A stretch of 64,000 nucleotides of DNA from Luteibacter jiangsuensis (GCF_011742555.1 NZ_JAAQQR010000004.1:124001-188000); one strand, 5' to 3'; counted from the stretch's first letter, positions 46,541 to 56,387 are shown. The notes: generated from the sequence alone by a model not told the origin. Numbers and translations: made by a program.

Positions 46541-47462
46541 GAAGGGTCCTCAATTGGGGGGAATGGGGTAGCGCCGCGAGGGCGCCGGCGGCCGTGCTGC
46601 ACAGGGCGCCGCAGATGCAGGCGCGCTCCAGCGCAGGGCCAGGGGCTTCGTCGTCGAGCCACGCGTCGATCAGGCCGGCGTTGAACGCATCGCCGGCACC
46701 GGTGGTGTCCACCACCTCGATCACCGGCGGTGCCACATGGTGGGATACGCCGCCGGCCACGGCGACGGCGCCCTGTTCGCCGCGTTTCAGGACGGTTCGG
46801 GGCAGGCCGTTCTCCAGCGCCCATGCCATATAAGCCTCGGCGCCCGCCTGGCCGCAGAGCATTTCGGCCTCGGTGGCGTTGGGCAGGAACAGGTCCACCT
46901 CGCGACACGTCGCGACGTTCGCGGGGTCGCGCAGCCAGTCGGGCGAATGGCCGACATCCAGCGACAGCGTGCAGCCGGCCGCACGCAGCGGCGGCAACAT
47001 GGACGAAGCCAGCTCACGCGACAGTGGCATCGCGAAATGCACGTGCCGCGCCGCAGCGAGGTCGGCGATGACGGATGGCACCGCCAGCAGATCCGGCAGG
47101 CCCCGGTTGGCGCCGGGGTAGGTAAAGAACGTGCGGTCGTCACGCATGGAAACACTGACGGTGGTGCCGGTAACCTCCTGCTCCAGGCGTATGCCGTCCA
47201 TGCCGACGTCGAACTCAGCCAGACGGCGCTCGAACCAGTCGAAGTCGGCATCGCCGATCAGCCCGACGAGTCGCACGCGGCGGCCGAGGCGCGAAAGCCC
47301 ACACGCCGTGTTCACGCTGCCGCCACCCAGTTCGCGCACGTAGCTCCTGGCGATCACCTCCTCGCCGGGGCGCGGCCAATGGGAAAAGCCGGTGAAGACG
47401 TGGTCGGCGAAGATCTCCCCGACGACAGCGACATCCCGGAGCTTCAACGGGGGAATGGCCAC
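46518..47462 (-). CDS. PfkB-family carbohydrate kinase
   Basis: 314 residues. PfkB signature 1 is ELGGGSVNTACGLSRLG and signature 2 is VVDTTGAGDAFNAGLID, with the catalytic Asp in GAGD. The GTG at 47462 is chosen because no in-frame ATG exists nearby and CACGGAG precedes it; it overlaps the permease gene by 19 nt. It would phosphorylate the imported sugar or glycoside, giving a substrate for GH4. Ribokinase-like alternatives cannot be separated by sequence alone. Confidence 0.85.
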   Translation of the reverse strand: MAIPPLKLRDVAVVGEIFADHVFTGFSHWPRPGEEVIARSYVRELGGGSVNTACGLSRLGRRVRLVGLIGDADFDWFERRLAEFDVGMDGIRLEQEVTGTTVSVSMRDDRTFFTYPGANRGLPDLLAVPSVIADLAAARHVHFAMPLSRELASSMLPPLRAAGCTLSLDVGHSPDWLRDPANVATCREVDLFLPNATEAEMLCGQAGAEAYMAWALENGLPRTVLKRGEQGAVAVAGGVSHHVAPPVIEVVDTTGAGDAFNAGLIDAWLDDEAPGPALERACICGALCSTAAGALAALPHSPQLRTLREQTYRS

Positions 47463-48811
47463 GTGCGGGTTCTCCGTGCTTGCCAGAGGAAAAGGAGGCT
47501 GCCCGCCGCGATGGCGACGAAGGCGGTCAGCATGGTCGGAACGCCGCTGGTGGCGACGAGGTAAAGCCAGCCGGCAACGCTGACCGCAATCGGCAGTGGA
47601 TACAGCGGCATGTGGAATGCTCCCTCGACACGCGGGCGCCGTCGCAGGGCCACCACCGCGAAACACTGCGCGATGTACTGGAACAGGATCTGCACCACCA
47701 TCAGCAGGCCGATCAGCCTCTCCAGCGAAAGGAAGCACGCAAGCGCGGAGGTGATCCCGACGAACAGCAGCGACACCGTGGGGAAGCCGTCGCGCGGATG
47801 CAGCCGTGCGAAGGCACGGAAGAACTGGCCGGCCGCGGCGGCGGCATAGGGCACGCGCGAATAGCCGAGCAACACGACCAGCGCCGACCCCCAACTGGCG
47901 ACGAGGATCAGCACAACGGCCAGCGTGCCGCCCCACGCGCCGTGCACCGCCTGCATCATGTCGGCCACCACCGCGGTGGAGTGCGCTGCCTGTTCCCAGG
48001 GCAACACGCCGAGGATGCTGACGTTGAGACCAAGGTAGAGGACGGCCACCACCGGAATCGACACCAGCACGGCCATCGGAATGGTGCGCCGCGGCTGCTT
48101 CACCTCACCGCCGAGCATGCAAACGTTGTTGTAGCCGCCGTAGTCGTACACGGCGATCAGCGACACCGCACCGAGCCCCAGCCAGAAACCCTTGCCGGAG
48201 GCCATCGGCGCATCCATGAAATGCCGCGCCGTCGCCATGTCGAAGTGCATGATGCCGGTGAGGACAATCCATAGCGCGGCGGCCACCACAGCCACGGTGA
48301 CCACCAGCGACAGCTTCTGGATATCGCCCACCTTGCGGTAAAGGATCGCCGTGTTCAGCAAACAGAGCGTGGCGGCGACGACGACGCGACCGCCCTCGCC
48401 CAGGGAAGGCACGAGGTACCCCGCGTATTGCGCAAAGCCCACCGCTGCGGAGCCGATCGACAGCGGCGCCGTCAGCAGCGTCTGCCAGAGGTAGAGGAAA
48501 CCGAAGAGCCGCCCTGCCCGTTCCCGGCCATAGGCCTCGCGCAAGTAGTGATAGGGCCCGCCGGATTCGGGGATCGTGGAACCCAGCTCGGCCCACACCA
48601 GTCCGTCGCACAGGCAGAGAAAGGCGCCGGCGATCCAGCCCAGCAGCACTGCCGGACCCGCCAGCGCGGAAAGCGCCAGCGGGATGGTGACGAACGGCCC
48701 GATGCCGATCATGTTCAGCACGTTGGCCGAGAGGCCGCCCCAGAACCCGATCGCCCGCGGCGGCACGGCATTCGCCAACACCCGCGTGTCGCCTTCGCGC
48801 CATCCCGTCAT
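47444..48811 (-). CDS. APC-superfamily permease
   Basis: 455 residues with about 12 transmembrane helices. The first helix contains the broken-helix GIGP motif (NMIGIGPFVTIPLALSALAG), followed by WAELGSTIPESGGPYHYLREAYG, both typical of amino acid/polyamine/organocation carriers. Its place in a glycoside operon is odd, because APC carriers normally move amino acids or amines. This suggests an amino-sugar, a glycosyl-amino acid or another amine-bearing substrate. The ATG at 48811 follows GGGAG and lies 14 nt after the receptor stop. Confidence 0.88.
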   Translation of the reverse strand: MTGWREGDTRVLANAVPPRAIGFWGGLSANVLNMIGIGPFVTIPLALSALAGPAVLLGWIAGAFLCLCDGLVWAELGSTIPESGGPYHYLREAYGRERAGRLFGFLYLWQTLLTAPLSIGSAAVGFAQYAGYLVPSLGEGGRVVVAATLCLLNTAILYRKVGDIQKLSLVVTVAVVAAALWIVLTGIMHFDMATARHFMDAPMASGKGFWLGLGAVSLIAVYDYGGYNNVCMLGGEVKQPRRTIPMAVLVSIPVVAVLYLGLNVSILGVLPWEQAAHSTAVVADMMQAVHGAWGGTLAVVLILVASWGSALVVLLGYSRVPYAAAAAGQFFRAFARLHPRDGFPTVSLLFVGITSALACFLSLERLIGLLMVVQILFQYIAQCFAVVALRRRPRVEGAFHMPLYPLPIAVSVAGWLYLVATSGVPTMLTAFVAIAAGSLLFLWQARRTRTWPFPR

Positions 48812-48825
48812 GCGTCCGCTCCCAC

Positions 48826-51633
48826 TCAGAACGAGTACTTCACGGTGACCAGGGCTGTGCGGCCCGCATCGACGATATCCGAATTGGCCAGACTGTAACG
48901 GCCAATGTGCGACCAATACTGGTATTGCCTGGTCAGGTTGCTGATCTGCAGGTCGAATTGCAGGCCGTTGGCCAGCGCGTAACCGGCGTGCAGGTCGACG
49001 CGCCGGATCGGCCGGAGCCAGAGGTCGTCCCACGGGGCACCCTGGTTCAGGAAGTCGTACGTGGAGATGTACGAACCCGTGTAGTGGTAGCTCAGATTCA
49101 GCGAGAAACCGTATTTCTCGTAGAACACTTCCGCGTTGGCCATCGTGCGCGGGGCCTGCTGGAGACGCTCGTGCTCGAAGCCGTCCCGGCCCAGATCCAC
49201 GCGCGAGTTCTGCTTGGTAGCGTTGACACTGAAGCCGAGGCCGTTCCAGGCCCCCGGCAGGTTCTCGAACTTCTGCCGCACCGTGGCTTCGATGCCGTAC
49301 ACGCGACCATCGCCACCGTTCGTCGGCGTCTTTGTCAGCACCGTGCCCACACCCGAGGTGTTCGGGTTGGCCTGGCCGCCACCGCTGTCGTAGATGTAAT
49401 CGCTCAGCTTCTTGTAATAGCCGGTGAGCGAGAAGAACCCGCCGCTGGCGGTGGTCCATTCGGCGCCCAGGTCGACGTTGGTGGCCTTGATCGGGTCCAG
49501 ATCGGGGTTGCCGCGGGTGATCGTGGTCACGCCATTGGACACGCTGATCTGCTCGCCGCCGCCAAGCTGGACGAACGCCGGCCGCGTATAGCTCTGCCAG
49601 ATCGAGCCACGGAACACCACATTGCCACCGGGGCGGTAGTTGATGAACAGGCTGCCGAGCGGTTCGTTGTAGATGGTGCGATTGTTGGAGAAGTAGCCCG
49701 GCAACTCGTTGCCGTCGGGGTCCTGCGGCGTCGTCCAGAATGTGTTGTGGATGGAGGTGTGCTCGAAGCGCACGCCAGGAATGATCTCCAGCGGCCCTTG
49801 CTCGATGGTCGCCATGGCGTAGGCGGCGGAAACTGCCTCGGTACCGCGCATGGTGTCGCAGTTGAAGTTGTTGAAGTCGAGCTGGCTGCACGTGTCCAGA
49901 TCGGAGGGCTGGACATGCGCATCGATCAGGGCCGCGACCGCGGCGCGACTCACGTCCGGCGTCCTCCACGGATACTTGCCGGGAAAGATCTGGTTGTAAT
50001 ACCCCTTGAAGATGCCCAGGTCGTCCAGCGTGGTGGTGCCGTCGTTGATACCGCCGGTGCTCCAGTCGCGGTTGGTGAAGGTGCGCGAGCTGTCGCTGTA
50101 CTTCACGCCGAACTTCACCGACTGCACCGGGCCGTCCTCGAAGTCGTAGCGCAGGTCGAGTTTCGCGCCGCCCCGTTTCTGGCCGGAACGAATACGGGTG
50201 ACTTCGCCGTAATCGTTCGCCCACATGTTCTGGATGTTGTTCACCGAACCCAGGAGCGCCGGTGTCAATACCGGATACGGGAAGTGATTGCCGCCGTAGG
50301 AGAGCAGCGAGCTCCTGTCATAGGCGAAGTTGTCCTGCGAGTACTTGTCCTCGCGCCCGTCGATCTCGACATGCTCCGGGCGATCGTTGCGGCCGATACT
50401 CCAGAACACGTTCGGCGAGATCGTCCAGCCCCCCGCCGTCTTGTCCGCACCGAACTGGATGGTGCCGAGATCGGCGCGCTCCGGGTTGGTTTCGAACCAG
50501 AAGCGATTGGCGATGCGGCCGATGTTCGGCGTGTACACGCCCGGCGTTGCCGTGGGCACGTAAGTCACGTCCTGCGGCAGCAACTGGTTGTACGTGGTGT
50601 TCTGTTCGGTAAGCGCATACGCGTAAGACATCTTGGCGTAGGCGTGGAAGGTGGGATCGATGTTCCAGTCGAACGACATGTTGCCGCCGTAGCGGCGCTC
50701 GAAACCCGAGGCGATACCGACGTTGGTGCCGATGCTGGTGAGGTTGTGCTGCGGGTCGTAACCCGGCGCGTTGTCGCCTTCGGCGGTGGCATGCAGGAAA
50801 GCCCACGATCCGTCATTGCTGGCGCTTTCGGCCGCGCCGACCTCGCTGTTGGCGATATTGCGGTAGTCGTAGTACGCACTGACGTAGACGCCGAACTGTT
50901 TTTCTTCACCGAACTTGCTCTGCAACTCACCGGCCAGTCCGCCACCCAGGCCGCTGCCGCCGTAATCGCGTGCTCGGCTTTCGCTGCGGCCGCTCGCGGT
51001 GACGCTGCCGCTGAAATCCTTCTTGAAATCGAACGCGCTCGGCGTGCGGAAATCGATGGTGCCGCCGATGGCGTCGCCGTCCATGTCGGCCGTGGAGGTC
51101 TTGTTGAGCACAATGGTCTGCAAGCCCGACGGCGGCAACAGGCTGAGCTGCACGCTGCGGCTGTAAGGCATGCCCTGGGCGACGTTGCTGCCGTTCACCA
51201 GGTTCACGTTGTACTCCGAAGGCAGCCCGCGCACGGAAGCGAACATGCCCTCGCCGCGCGCTGCGCCGTCGACGCCCCCGAAATAACCGGTACCCGTCGT
51301 GGTCACGTTCACACCGGACATCAGGCCGAGCGCTTCGGCCACGTTGTGCACGGCGGTGTGCTGCAGGTCGTTCGCCGAGAGCACGTCCACCGTATTGACC
51401 GAATCCATGCGGATGTTCGTCGCCTCGTAGCGGTTGGCCACGACGCTCAGCGCCTTCAGCTGTACGGCCTTGTCCTTCTCGTTCTTTCCTTTTTCCGTCT
51501 TCTCCCCGGCGGCCGTCACCGGCGCATCCTCGCCGGCGGCCTGTTGCGCGTGCACCGGTGCACCCAGGAAACCGCAGGCCATACAGATGGCCAGCACAAG
51601 TGTCTTCTTCGTCAGATCATGACTGTTACGCAT
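48826..51633 (-). CDS. TonB-dependent receptor of the carbohydrate-uptake type
   Basis: 935 residues. A signal peptide and a Lys/Glu-rich spacer precede a plug with VVANRYEATNIRMDSVNTVDV (a TonB-box-like region), HNVAEALGLMSGV and a 22-strand barrel ending ALVTVKYSF. The plug carries SVRGLPSEYNVNLVNGSNVA and VVLNKTSTADMDGDAIGGTID-like blocks, typical of the large OmpA/FecA-unlike receptors that xanthomonads use for sugars. It heads the operon with the APC permease, PfkB kinase and GH4 enzyme, which supports a sugar/glycoside substrate over a siderophore. Start ATG 51633; the Shine-Dalgarno (GGGGTG) is weak. Confidence 0.88.
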   Translation of the reverse strand: MRNSHDLTKKTLVLAICMACGFLGAPVHAQQAAGEDAPVTAAGEKTEKGKNEKDKAVQLKALSVVANRYEATNIRMDSVNTVDVLSANDLQHTAVHNVAEALGLMSGVNVTTTGTGYFGGVDGAARGEGMFASVRGLPSEYNVNLVNGSNVAQGMPYSRSVQLSLLPPSGLQTIVLNKTSTADMDGDAIGGTIDFRTPSAFDFKKDFSGSVTASGRSESRARDYGGSGLGGGLAGELQSKFGEEKQFGVYVSAYYDYRNIANSEVGAAESASNDGSWAFLHATAEGDNAPGYDPQHNLTSIGTNVGIASGFERRYGGNMSFDWNIDPTFHAYAKMSYAYALTEQNTTYNQLLPQDVTYVPTATPGVYTPNIGRIANRFWFETNPERADLGTIQFGADKTAGGWTISPNVFWSIGRNDRPEHVEIDGREDKYSQDNFAYDRSSLLSYGGNHFPYPVLTPALLGSVNNIQNMWANDYGEVTRIRSGQKRGGAKLDLRYDFEDGPVQSVKFGVKYSDSSRTFTNRDWSTGGINDGTTTLDDLGIFKGYYNQIFPGKYPWRTPDVSRAAVAALIDAHVQPSDLDTCSQLDFNNFNCDTMRGTEAVSAAYAMATIEQGPLEIIPGVRFEHTSIHNTFWTTPQDPDGNELPGYFSNNRTIYNEPLGSLFINYRPGGNVVFRGSIWQSYTRPAFVQLGGGEQISVSNGVTTITRGNPDLDPIKATNVDLGAEWTTASGGFFSLTGYYKKLSDYIYDSGGGQANPNTSGVGTVLTKTPTNGGDGRVYGIEATVRQKFENLPGAWNGLGFSVNATKQNSRVDLGRDGFEHERLQQAPRTMANAEVFYEKYGFSLNLSYHYTGSYISTYDFLNQGAPWDDLWLRPIRRVDLHAGYALANGLQFDLQISNLTRQYQYWSHIGRYSLANSDIVDAGRTALVTVKYSF

Positions 51634-51825
51634 ATGTCACCCCACCCCGAAAGTGTCGCTGCAGGCAGCACGAAGCCCTCCGCCCATGCTGCGGATATGT
51701 CGACCAGCGACCTTCGACATGCACACGCTGCCTGTACGCGCGCGAGACGCGATCAGGCGAACGTCATGTCATGCCCGCTTGCGACGCGGGCTCATCAGGA
51801 AGGGAGGCCGATCAGGAGAAACGGA

Positions 51826-51996
51826 TCAGCGGGTATGGCGCGGCGGCGAATAGCCGGCGAGGGATTTGCCACGCGAGCGCAGGGCACTGAGCTTGGCGCG
51901 GGAGAGTATGCGCTGGCCGTCGGCCTGCACGAAGGGGAACGACGGCTCCGCCATGGCGCAACCCGGATGTGCTGGATTGTGGCTGCGGTGCGGCAT
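51826..51996 (-). CDS. Possible small protein, 56 residues
   Basis: A 57-codon frame starting ATG 51996 after GGGGGTG, with about 80% G/C at third codon positions, as in neighbouring genes. The product is basic (ILSRAKLSALRSRGKSLAGY, ending PPRHTR) and has no signal or membrane segment. An internal ATG would give a 42-residue form. It lies in the 555-nt gap between two TonB receptor genes on the same strand. No family recognised; it may be a chance frame. Confidence 0.45.
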   Translation of the reverse strand: MPHRSHNPAHPGCAMAEPSFPFVQADGQRILSRAKLSALRSRGKSLAGYSPPRHTR

Positions 51997-52095
51997 GACA
52001 CCCCCGAGGTAGACACCGCACGCGATGGCGATGCGGCGCTTCGGCAAGGTATAGCGCACCGTAAAAACGGCGTCAATAAGCCTTCTGTCGTTGCC

Positions 52096-52175
52096 TGTGG
52101 GAGCCGCTTCAGCGGCGATGGGTGCTCGCGGGAGCGCCTGTTGCCGCGGGATCGCCGGCGTAGCCGGCTCCCACA
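52096..52175. repeat. 80-bp dispersed palindromic repeat
   Basis: Starts TGTGGGAGCCGCTTCAGCGG and ends GTAGCCGGCTCCCACA. Same family and orientation as the copy at 30798. It lies 13 nt beyond the stop codon of the siderophore-type receptor gene (52189), as expected for a 3'-end element. Confidence 0.88.
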
Positions 52176-52188
52176 AGGTCATTGCAGC

Positions 52189-54360
52189 TCAGAAAAACTT
52201 GTAATTGAACGAAACCGTATACGTCGCGCCGGGTGCGTAATACAGGTTGCTGTAGTTATCGAGCACGAAGTACTTCCGGTTAAGCAGGTTCTCGCCATTG
52301 ATCTGCAGCGAGGCGCGATCGTCGAACGCGTAGCGTGCCATCGCCGTTACCAGGAATACCGACGACTGATCGACGCGTTGCGGTCCGTTAGGGCCGTCCA
52401 CCAAGGTGTGGCTCGGGCCCTGCCAGTTGACGCCGCCGCCGAGAGTCAGGCCGGCGAGCTGGCCAGGCAGCCGATACGTGGTGAACGTGCGCACGAGCGT
52501 GCGCGGCAGGGCCGGGCGCAATTCGCCGGTGTGGCCGGGGCCTTTCACGTTGAAGTGCGACCAGCCCACCGTGCCGTTCCATGCATCGGAGAACGCACCC
52601 GACGCTTCGAATTCGTAGCCACGCGAGCGCGTGCCGTCGACGCTGTAATACGCCTGCGTGATGCCATCGGGAAGAAGCTTGCCGACGTCGGCCTCGGCGA
52701 CGCTGGACAGGCGGGTATCGAAGAACGTGAGCGACGTGTTCAACGCCCCACCGAAGTGGCGACCCTTGATACCGACTTCGCGACTGCTGCCGACCATCGG
52801 ATCGAGGAAGCTACCGTCTACACGGCGGTTGTCCTGCGGATCGAAGATCTGCGTGTAGCTCGCGAACGCCGAATAGACCGGGGTGATGTCGTAGATCAGA
52901 CCCGCGTAGGGAATGGTCTTGTCCTGCTTCTGGTGATACACGCCCGCCGAGGCGTCGTTCGTGTCGTTCGTCCAACGAGTGCGGCGCGCGCCCACGATGA
53001 GCTTCAGCGGATCGGCCAGCGAGAGGCGCGCAGCGGCGTAGAGGCCCTTCTGCCTGGTGCTGATGAGCGAAGCGCGGTTCGCGGTCGCAGCGAAATCCGG
53101 ATAGGGGTACTGTCCCGTCCAGTCGAGGAAGTTGCCGGGGTCCGGCAGGTCGCCGTGCGGGTATTCATAGGCGTCGTTCGAGTAGTGCGAACCGCTGGCA
53201 CCCACGACCAGCTCATGCTCGCGGCCGAACGCCTGGAACGGGCCGGACGCATACACGTCCAGCATGTTCTGCCTGCCGTGCTGCCGGCTGCGGTAGGCGT
53301 AGGGAGTGATGCCCTCGCCCGTTTCCCTGTTGGGCCAGCCGTAGACGTAGAACAGCGCGTCGTCGCCGTCTGTCTGCCGGTGACTGGCTATCGCGTGCAA
53401 CTGCCAGCCGTTGTCGAAGCTGTGCTTGAGATCGACGAAGGCGGTCTGGGTCTTCTGGTTCCAGAAGGTCCAGTTCGCCGCGCTGGTGAACGAGCGCGGC
53501 CACGAGAGGAAACCGCCGTCGTCGTAGAACACCGGGTACGTGCCCCAGGTGACACCCTTCGGCTTGGTCTTCTGGTAATCGTAGCCCACGCTCAGCACGG
53601 TACGGTCGCCCAGGTCGGCATCGACCACGCCGTAGAACACGTTCTTCGCATTGCTGTAGCGGTCGAGGTAGGAGTCCCCGTCTTCGTGCACGCCGACCAT
53701 GCGTCCGCGGATGCTGCCCGATGCGTTCAGTGGCGAGGCGATATCGAACTCGGCGCGCTTTGTGTTCCACGAGCCGTAGCTGACGGTGGCCTCGGCCTGT
53801 GGCGTGCGGCTGTCGGCATGCTTGCGCACGAAGTTGATCAGCGCGGCGGGGCTACCCGCACCGCTCAGCAGGCCCGATGCGCCGCGCACCACTTCGATGC
53901 GGTCGTAGAGCGCCGTGTCCAGCGTGGCATCGGCGGAACTCGCATTGAGGCCCGGAGCGACCGGCACGCCGTCGTTGGCGACGTTCTCGATCTGGAAGCC
54001 GCGCGACCAGAACACGACGCGCTCGGTGTCGTACTGGCTGGAGGAGACGCCGACGGAGTTGTCCAGCACCGAACGCACGTTGGTGAGGTGCTGGTCCTCG
54101 ATGCGCTGGCGGGTGATGACGCTGATGGATTGCGGCGTGTCCTGCAGCGACAGCGGCAGGCGCGTGGCGGCGGCGGACGACTCCGCGGTATAGGTCGGTG
54201 CGGCCTGCCCCTGGACCCGTACCGCATCCAGTGTGGTCGTATCCGCGTCGCCATCGCCTTTCCCGTGCGCGGCATCCTGGGCATGCGCTGTGGAAAAGGC
54301 GACGGAAAGGCCGAGAAAAAGCAGGGAGAGACGCGGAAACGCTCGATGGCGATGAGACAT
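52189..54360 (-). CDS. TonB-dependent siderophore receptor (FhuE/FpvA-like)
   Basis: 723 residues: signal peptide (cleaved AHA-QD), then a plug with LDAVRVQGQAAPTYTAESSA, LPLSLQDTPQSISVITRQRI and YDRIEVVRGASGLLSGAGSP. The barrel ends YTVSFNYKFF. The short N-terminus lacks a signalling domain, so it is FhuE-like rather than a transducer. Hydroxamate or mixed siderophores are the usual substrates of this branch, but the ligand is unknown. I could not find a clear Fur box upstream. Start ATG 54360. The gene stands alone; prpE lies upstream on the same strand. Confidence 0.88.
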   Translation of the reverse strand: MSHRHRAFPRLSLLFLGLSVAFSTAHAQDAAHGKGDGDADTTTLDAVRVQGQAAPTYTAESSAAATRLPLSLQDTPQSISVITRQRIEDQHLTNVRSVLDNSVGVSSSQYDTERVVFWSRGFQIENVANDGVPVAPGLNASSADATLDTALYDRIEVVRGASGLLSGAGSPAALINFVRKHADSRTPQAEATVSYGSWNTKRAEFDIASPLNASGSIRGRMVGVHEDGDSYLDRYSNAKNVFYGVVDADLGDRTVLSVGYDYQKTKPKGVTWGTYPVFYDDGGFLSWPRSFTSAANWTFWNQKTQTAFVDLKHSFDNGWQLHAIASHRQTDGDDALFYVYGWPNRETGEGITPYAYRSRQHGRQNMLDVYASGPFQAFGREHELVVGASGSHYSNDAYEYPHGDLPDPGNFLDWTGQYPYPDFAATANRASLISTRQKGLYAAARLSLADPLKLIVGARRTRWTNDTNDASAGVYHQKQDKTIPYAGLIYDITPVYSAFASYTQIFDPQDNRRVDGSFLDPMVGSSREVGIKGRHFGGALNTSLTFFDTRLSSVAEADVGKLLPDGITQAYYSVDGTRSRGYEFEASGAFSDAWNGTVGWSHFNVKGPGHTGELRPALPRTLVRTFTTYRLPGQLAGLTLGGGVNWQGPSHTLVDGPNGPQRVDQSSVFLVTAMARYAFDDRASLQINGENLLNRKYFVLDNYSNLYYAPGATYTVSFNYKFF

Positions 54361-54479
54361 GGTGCAGCCCCTTGAGGAGAAGTCGGTGAGACGACTGGGG
54401 CTTGCCGAGCGGCTGGCTCATCGTTTAGCCATCCGACTTTACCACGGCGGGGTTGCGATCTGAAGGTACGGAGGGGCCT

Positions 54480-56387
54480 CTAACCGGACGGCCGCTGCCC
54501 GCAATGCGGTCCGTGCGCGATGGCCTTGCGGATCTCCTCGAGGGAGTTCGGATCGTCGAGTGTGGAGAGATCGCCGGGATCGGTGCCCTGCATGAGCGCC
54601 TGCAAGGATCGGCGCAGCAGCTTGCCCGAACGCGTCTTGGGCAAGGCGCCGACCACGTAGACGCATGCGGGCCGCGCGAGGCCGCCGAGCAGTTCCACCA
54701 CACGTCGCTCCATGGCCTGCGCGACGTCGCGCGGATCGTCGCTGACCCCCTGCTTCAGTGTCGCGAACACCGCGGGCACCTGCCCTTTGAGTTCGTCGAC
54801 GATGCCGACCACCGCCACCTCGGCCACGGCCCCTAGGGTGGCCACGGATTCTTCCACCTCGCGCGTGCCCAGGCGGTGCCCCGCGACGTTGATGACGTCG
54901 TCGGTGCGTCCGAGGATGAAGAAATAGCCTTCCTCGTCGCGCACCGCCCAGTCCAGCGAGCTGTACAGCAGTTCCTTGAAATGCCCGAAGTAGCTACGGC
55001 GATAACGTTCGTCGTCGCGCCAGATGGTCGTGAGGCAACCGGGCGGCAGCGGCGGTTCGATGACCAGCACGCCTTTTTCGCCTGGGGCCTTCTCTTCGCC
55101 CGTACCCTCGTCGATCACGCGCATGCGATAGCCGAAGATGGGGAATCCGGGCGATCCCGGTTTCACCGGCTTCAGGTCGAGGCCGGGCATCAGCGACAGC
55201 GCCGGCCAGCCCGTCTCGGTCTGCCAGTAGTTGTCGATCACGGTCTTGCCCGTGCCTTCCGTGAGCCAGTCGTATGTGGGGCGGTCGAGCGGCTCGCCCG
55301 CCAGGAAAATCCACTTCAGGGCCGACAGGTCGTACTTTCGCAACCAGGATGCGTCCTGCTTCTTCAGCATGCGCACCGCGGTGGGCGACGAGAACAGGGT
55401 GCGTGCGCCGTAGGCCTCGCACAGGCGCCACCACACGCCCGGATCCGGCCCCGTGGGCAGGCCTTCGTAGAGGATGGCCGTGCAGCCACCGATCAGCGGG
55501 CCGTAAACATTGTACGAATGCCCCACAGCCCAGCCCACGTCCGACGTGCAAAGGATCGTCTGACCCGGCTGCAGATCGAAGATGGCGGTCATGGAAACGG
55601 CGAGCGCCACCGCGTAGCCGCCCACGTCGCGCTGCACGCCCTTTGGCCTGCCGGTGGTACCGGAGGTGTAAAGCAGGTAGCTCGGTTCGTTCGACTCCAG
55701 CCAGGTCACCGGCACGTCTGCCCCGTCGTGCTTCGCGCGCAGCGTGGCGTAGTCGACGTCCCGCCCTTCGTTCCACGCCATGTCGGTGTCGAGCCCGCGG
55801 CTCACCACGAGCACATGCGGAGGCGCCGCCTTCGCCTCGCGCAACGCGGCATCCACCAGCGGCTTGTACGGGATGACCTTGCCGCCGCGCATGCCGGCAT
55901 CCGCGCAGATGAGCAGCACCGGTTCCGCGTCGTCGATGCGCAGCGCCAGGTTGTGCGCGGCGAAGCCGCCGAAGACCACCGAGTGGATCGCTCCCACGCG
56001 CGCGCAGGCGAGCATCGCGAAAACGGCTTCGGCCACGTTCGGCATGTAGATGACGACGCGGTCGCCCCGGCCGACGCCGAGCTCCACGAGCGTAGCGGCG
56101 AACGTGTTCACCTCCCGATGGAGTTCGCGATAAGTGATCTCGCGAACGACGCCCGTTTCGGTCGAAACGGCGACGATGGCCAGCTGGTCGGGACGTGCGT
56201 CGAGATGGCGATCGACGGCGTTATGGCAGAGGTTCGTCGTTCCCCCGACGAACCAGCGCCGGAACGGCGGGTTCGCCGCATCGAGTATGCGCTGCGGGGG
56301 CGTCTCCCAATGGATCAGCCGCGCCTGCTCGGCCCAGAAGGCTTCGGGTTCGTCGACCGAGCGTCGCCAGGCGGTGTCGTAGTCCAT
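54480..56387 (-). CDS. prpE: Propionyl-CoA synthetase (AMP-forming)
   Basis: 635 residues, close to E. coli PrpE (628). ANL-superfamily motifs: YLLYTSGTTGRPKGV (P-loop-like), DNYWQTETGWP (adenylate site), and the C-terminal acetylatable lysine K589 in PKTRSGKLLRR. The motif VFGGFAAHNLALRIDDA and overall layout fit the PrpE branch better than Acs. It activates propionate for PrpC. Encoded far from prpB/C/D but on the same strand. An esterase gene lies directly upstream on the same strand, ending 84 nt before. Confidence 0.9.
   Translation of the reverse strand: MDYDTAWRRSVDEPEAFWAEQARLIHWETPPQRILDAANPPFRRWFVGGTTNLCHNAVDRHLDARPDQLAIVAVSTETGVVREITYRELHREVNTFAATLVELGVGRGDRVVIYMPNVAEAVFAMLACARVGAIHSVVFGGFAAHNLALRIDDAEPVLLICADAGMRGGKVIPYKPLVDAALREAKAAPPHVLVVSRGLDTDMAWNEGRDVDYATLRAKHDGADVPVTWLESNEPSYLLYTSGTTGRPKGVQRDVGGYAVALAVSMTAIFDLQPGQTILCTSDVGWAVGHSYNVYGPLIGGCTAILYEGLPTGPDPGVWWRLCEAYGARTLFSSPTAVRMLKKQDASWLRKYDLSALKWIFLAGEPLDRPTYDWLTEGTGKTVIDNYWQTETGWPALSLMPGLDLKPVKPGSPGFPIFGYRMRVIDEGTGEEKAPGEKGVLVIEPPLPPGCLTTIWRDDERYRRSYFGHFKELLYSSLDWAVRDEEGYFFILGRTDDVINVAGHRLGTREVEESVATLGAVAEVAVVGIVDELKGQVPAVFATLKQGVSDDPRDVAQAMERRVVELLGGLARPACVYVVGALPKTRSGKLLRRSLQALMQGTDPGDLSTLDDPNSLEEIRKAIAHGPHCGQRPSG

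Noticed and set aside
48907-54375. A very long plus-strand open frame (over 1,800 codons) across the receptor operon
   Set aside because: It is antisense to several clear genes, and its composition (His/Arg/Val/Gly-rich, no domain) is that expected of the complement of GC-rich codons. It crosses gene boundaries and intergenic DNA.
54361-54479. A Fur box before the second siderophore-type receptor
   Set aside because: The gap contains no stretch with a convincing match to the Fur consensus on either strand; the similarity seen was too weak to report.
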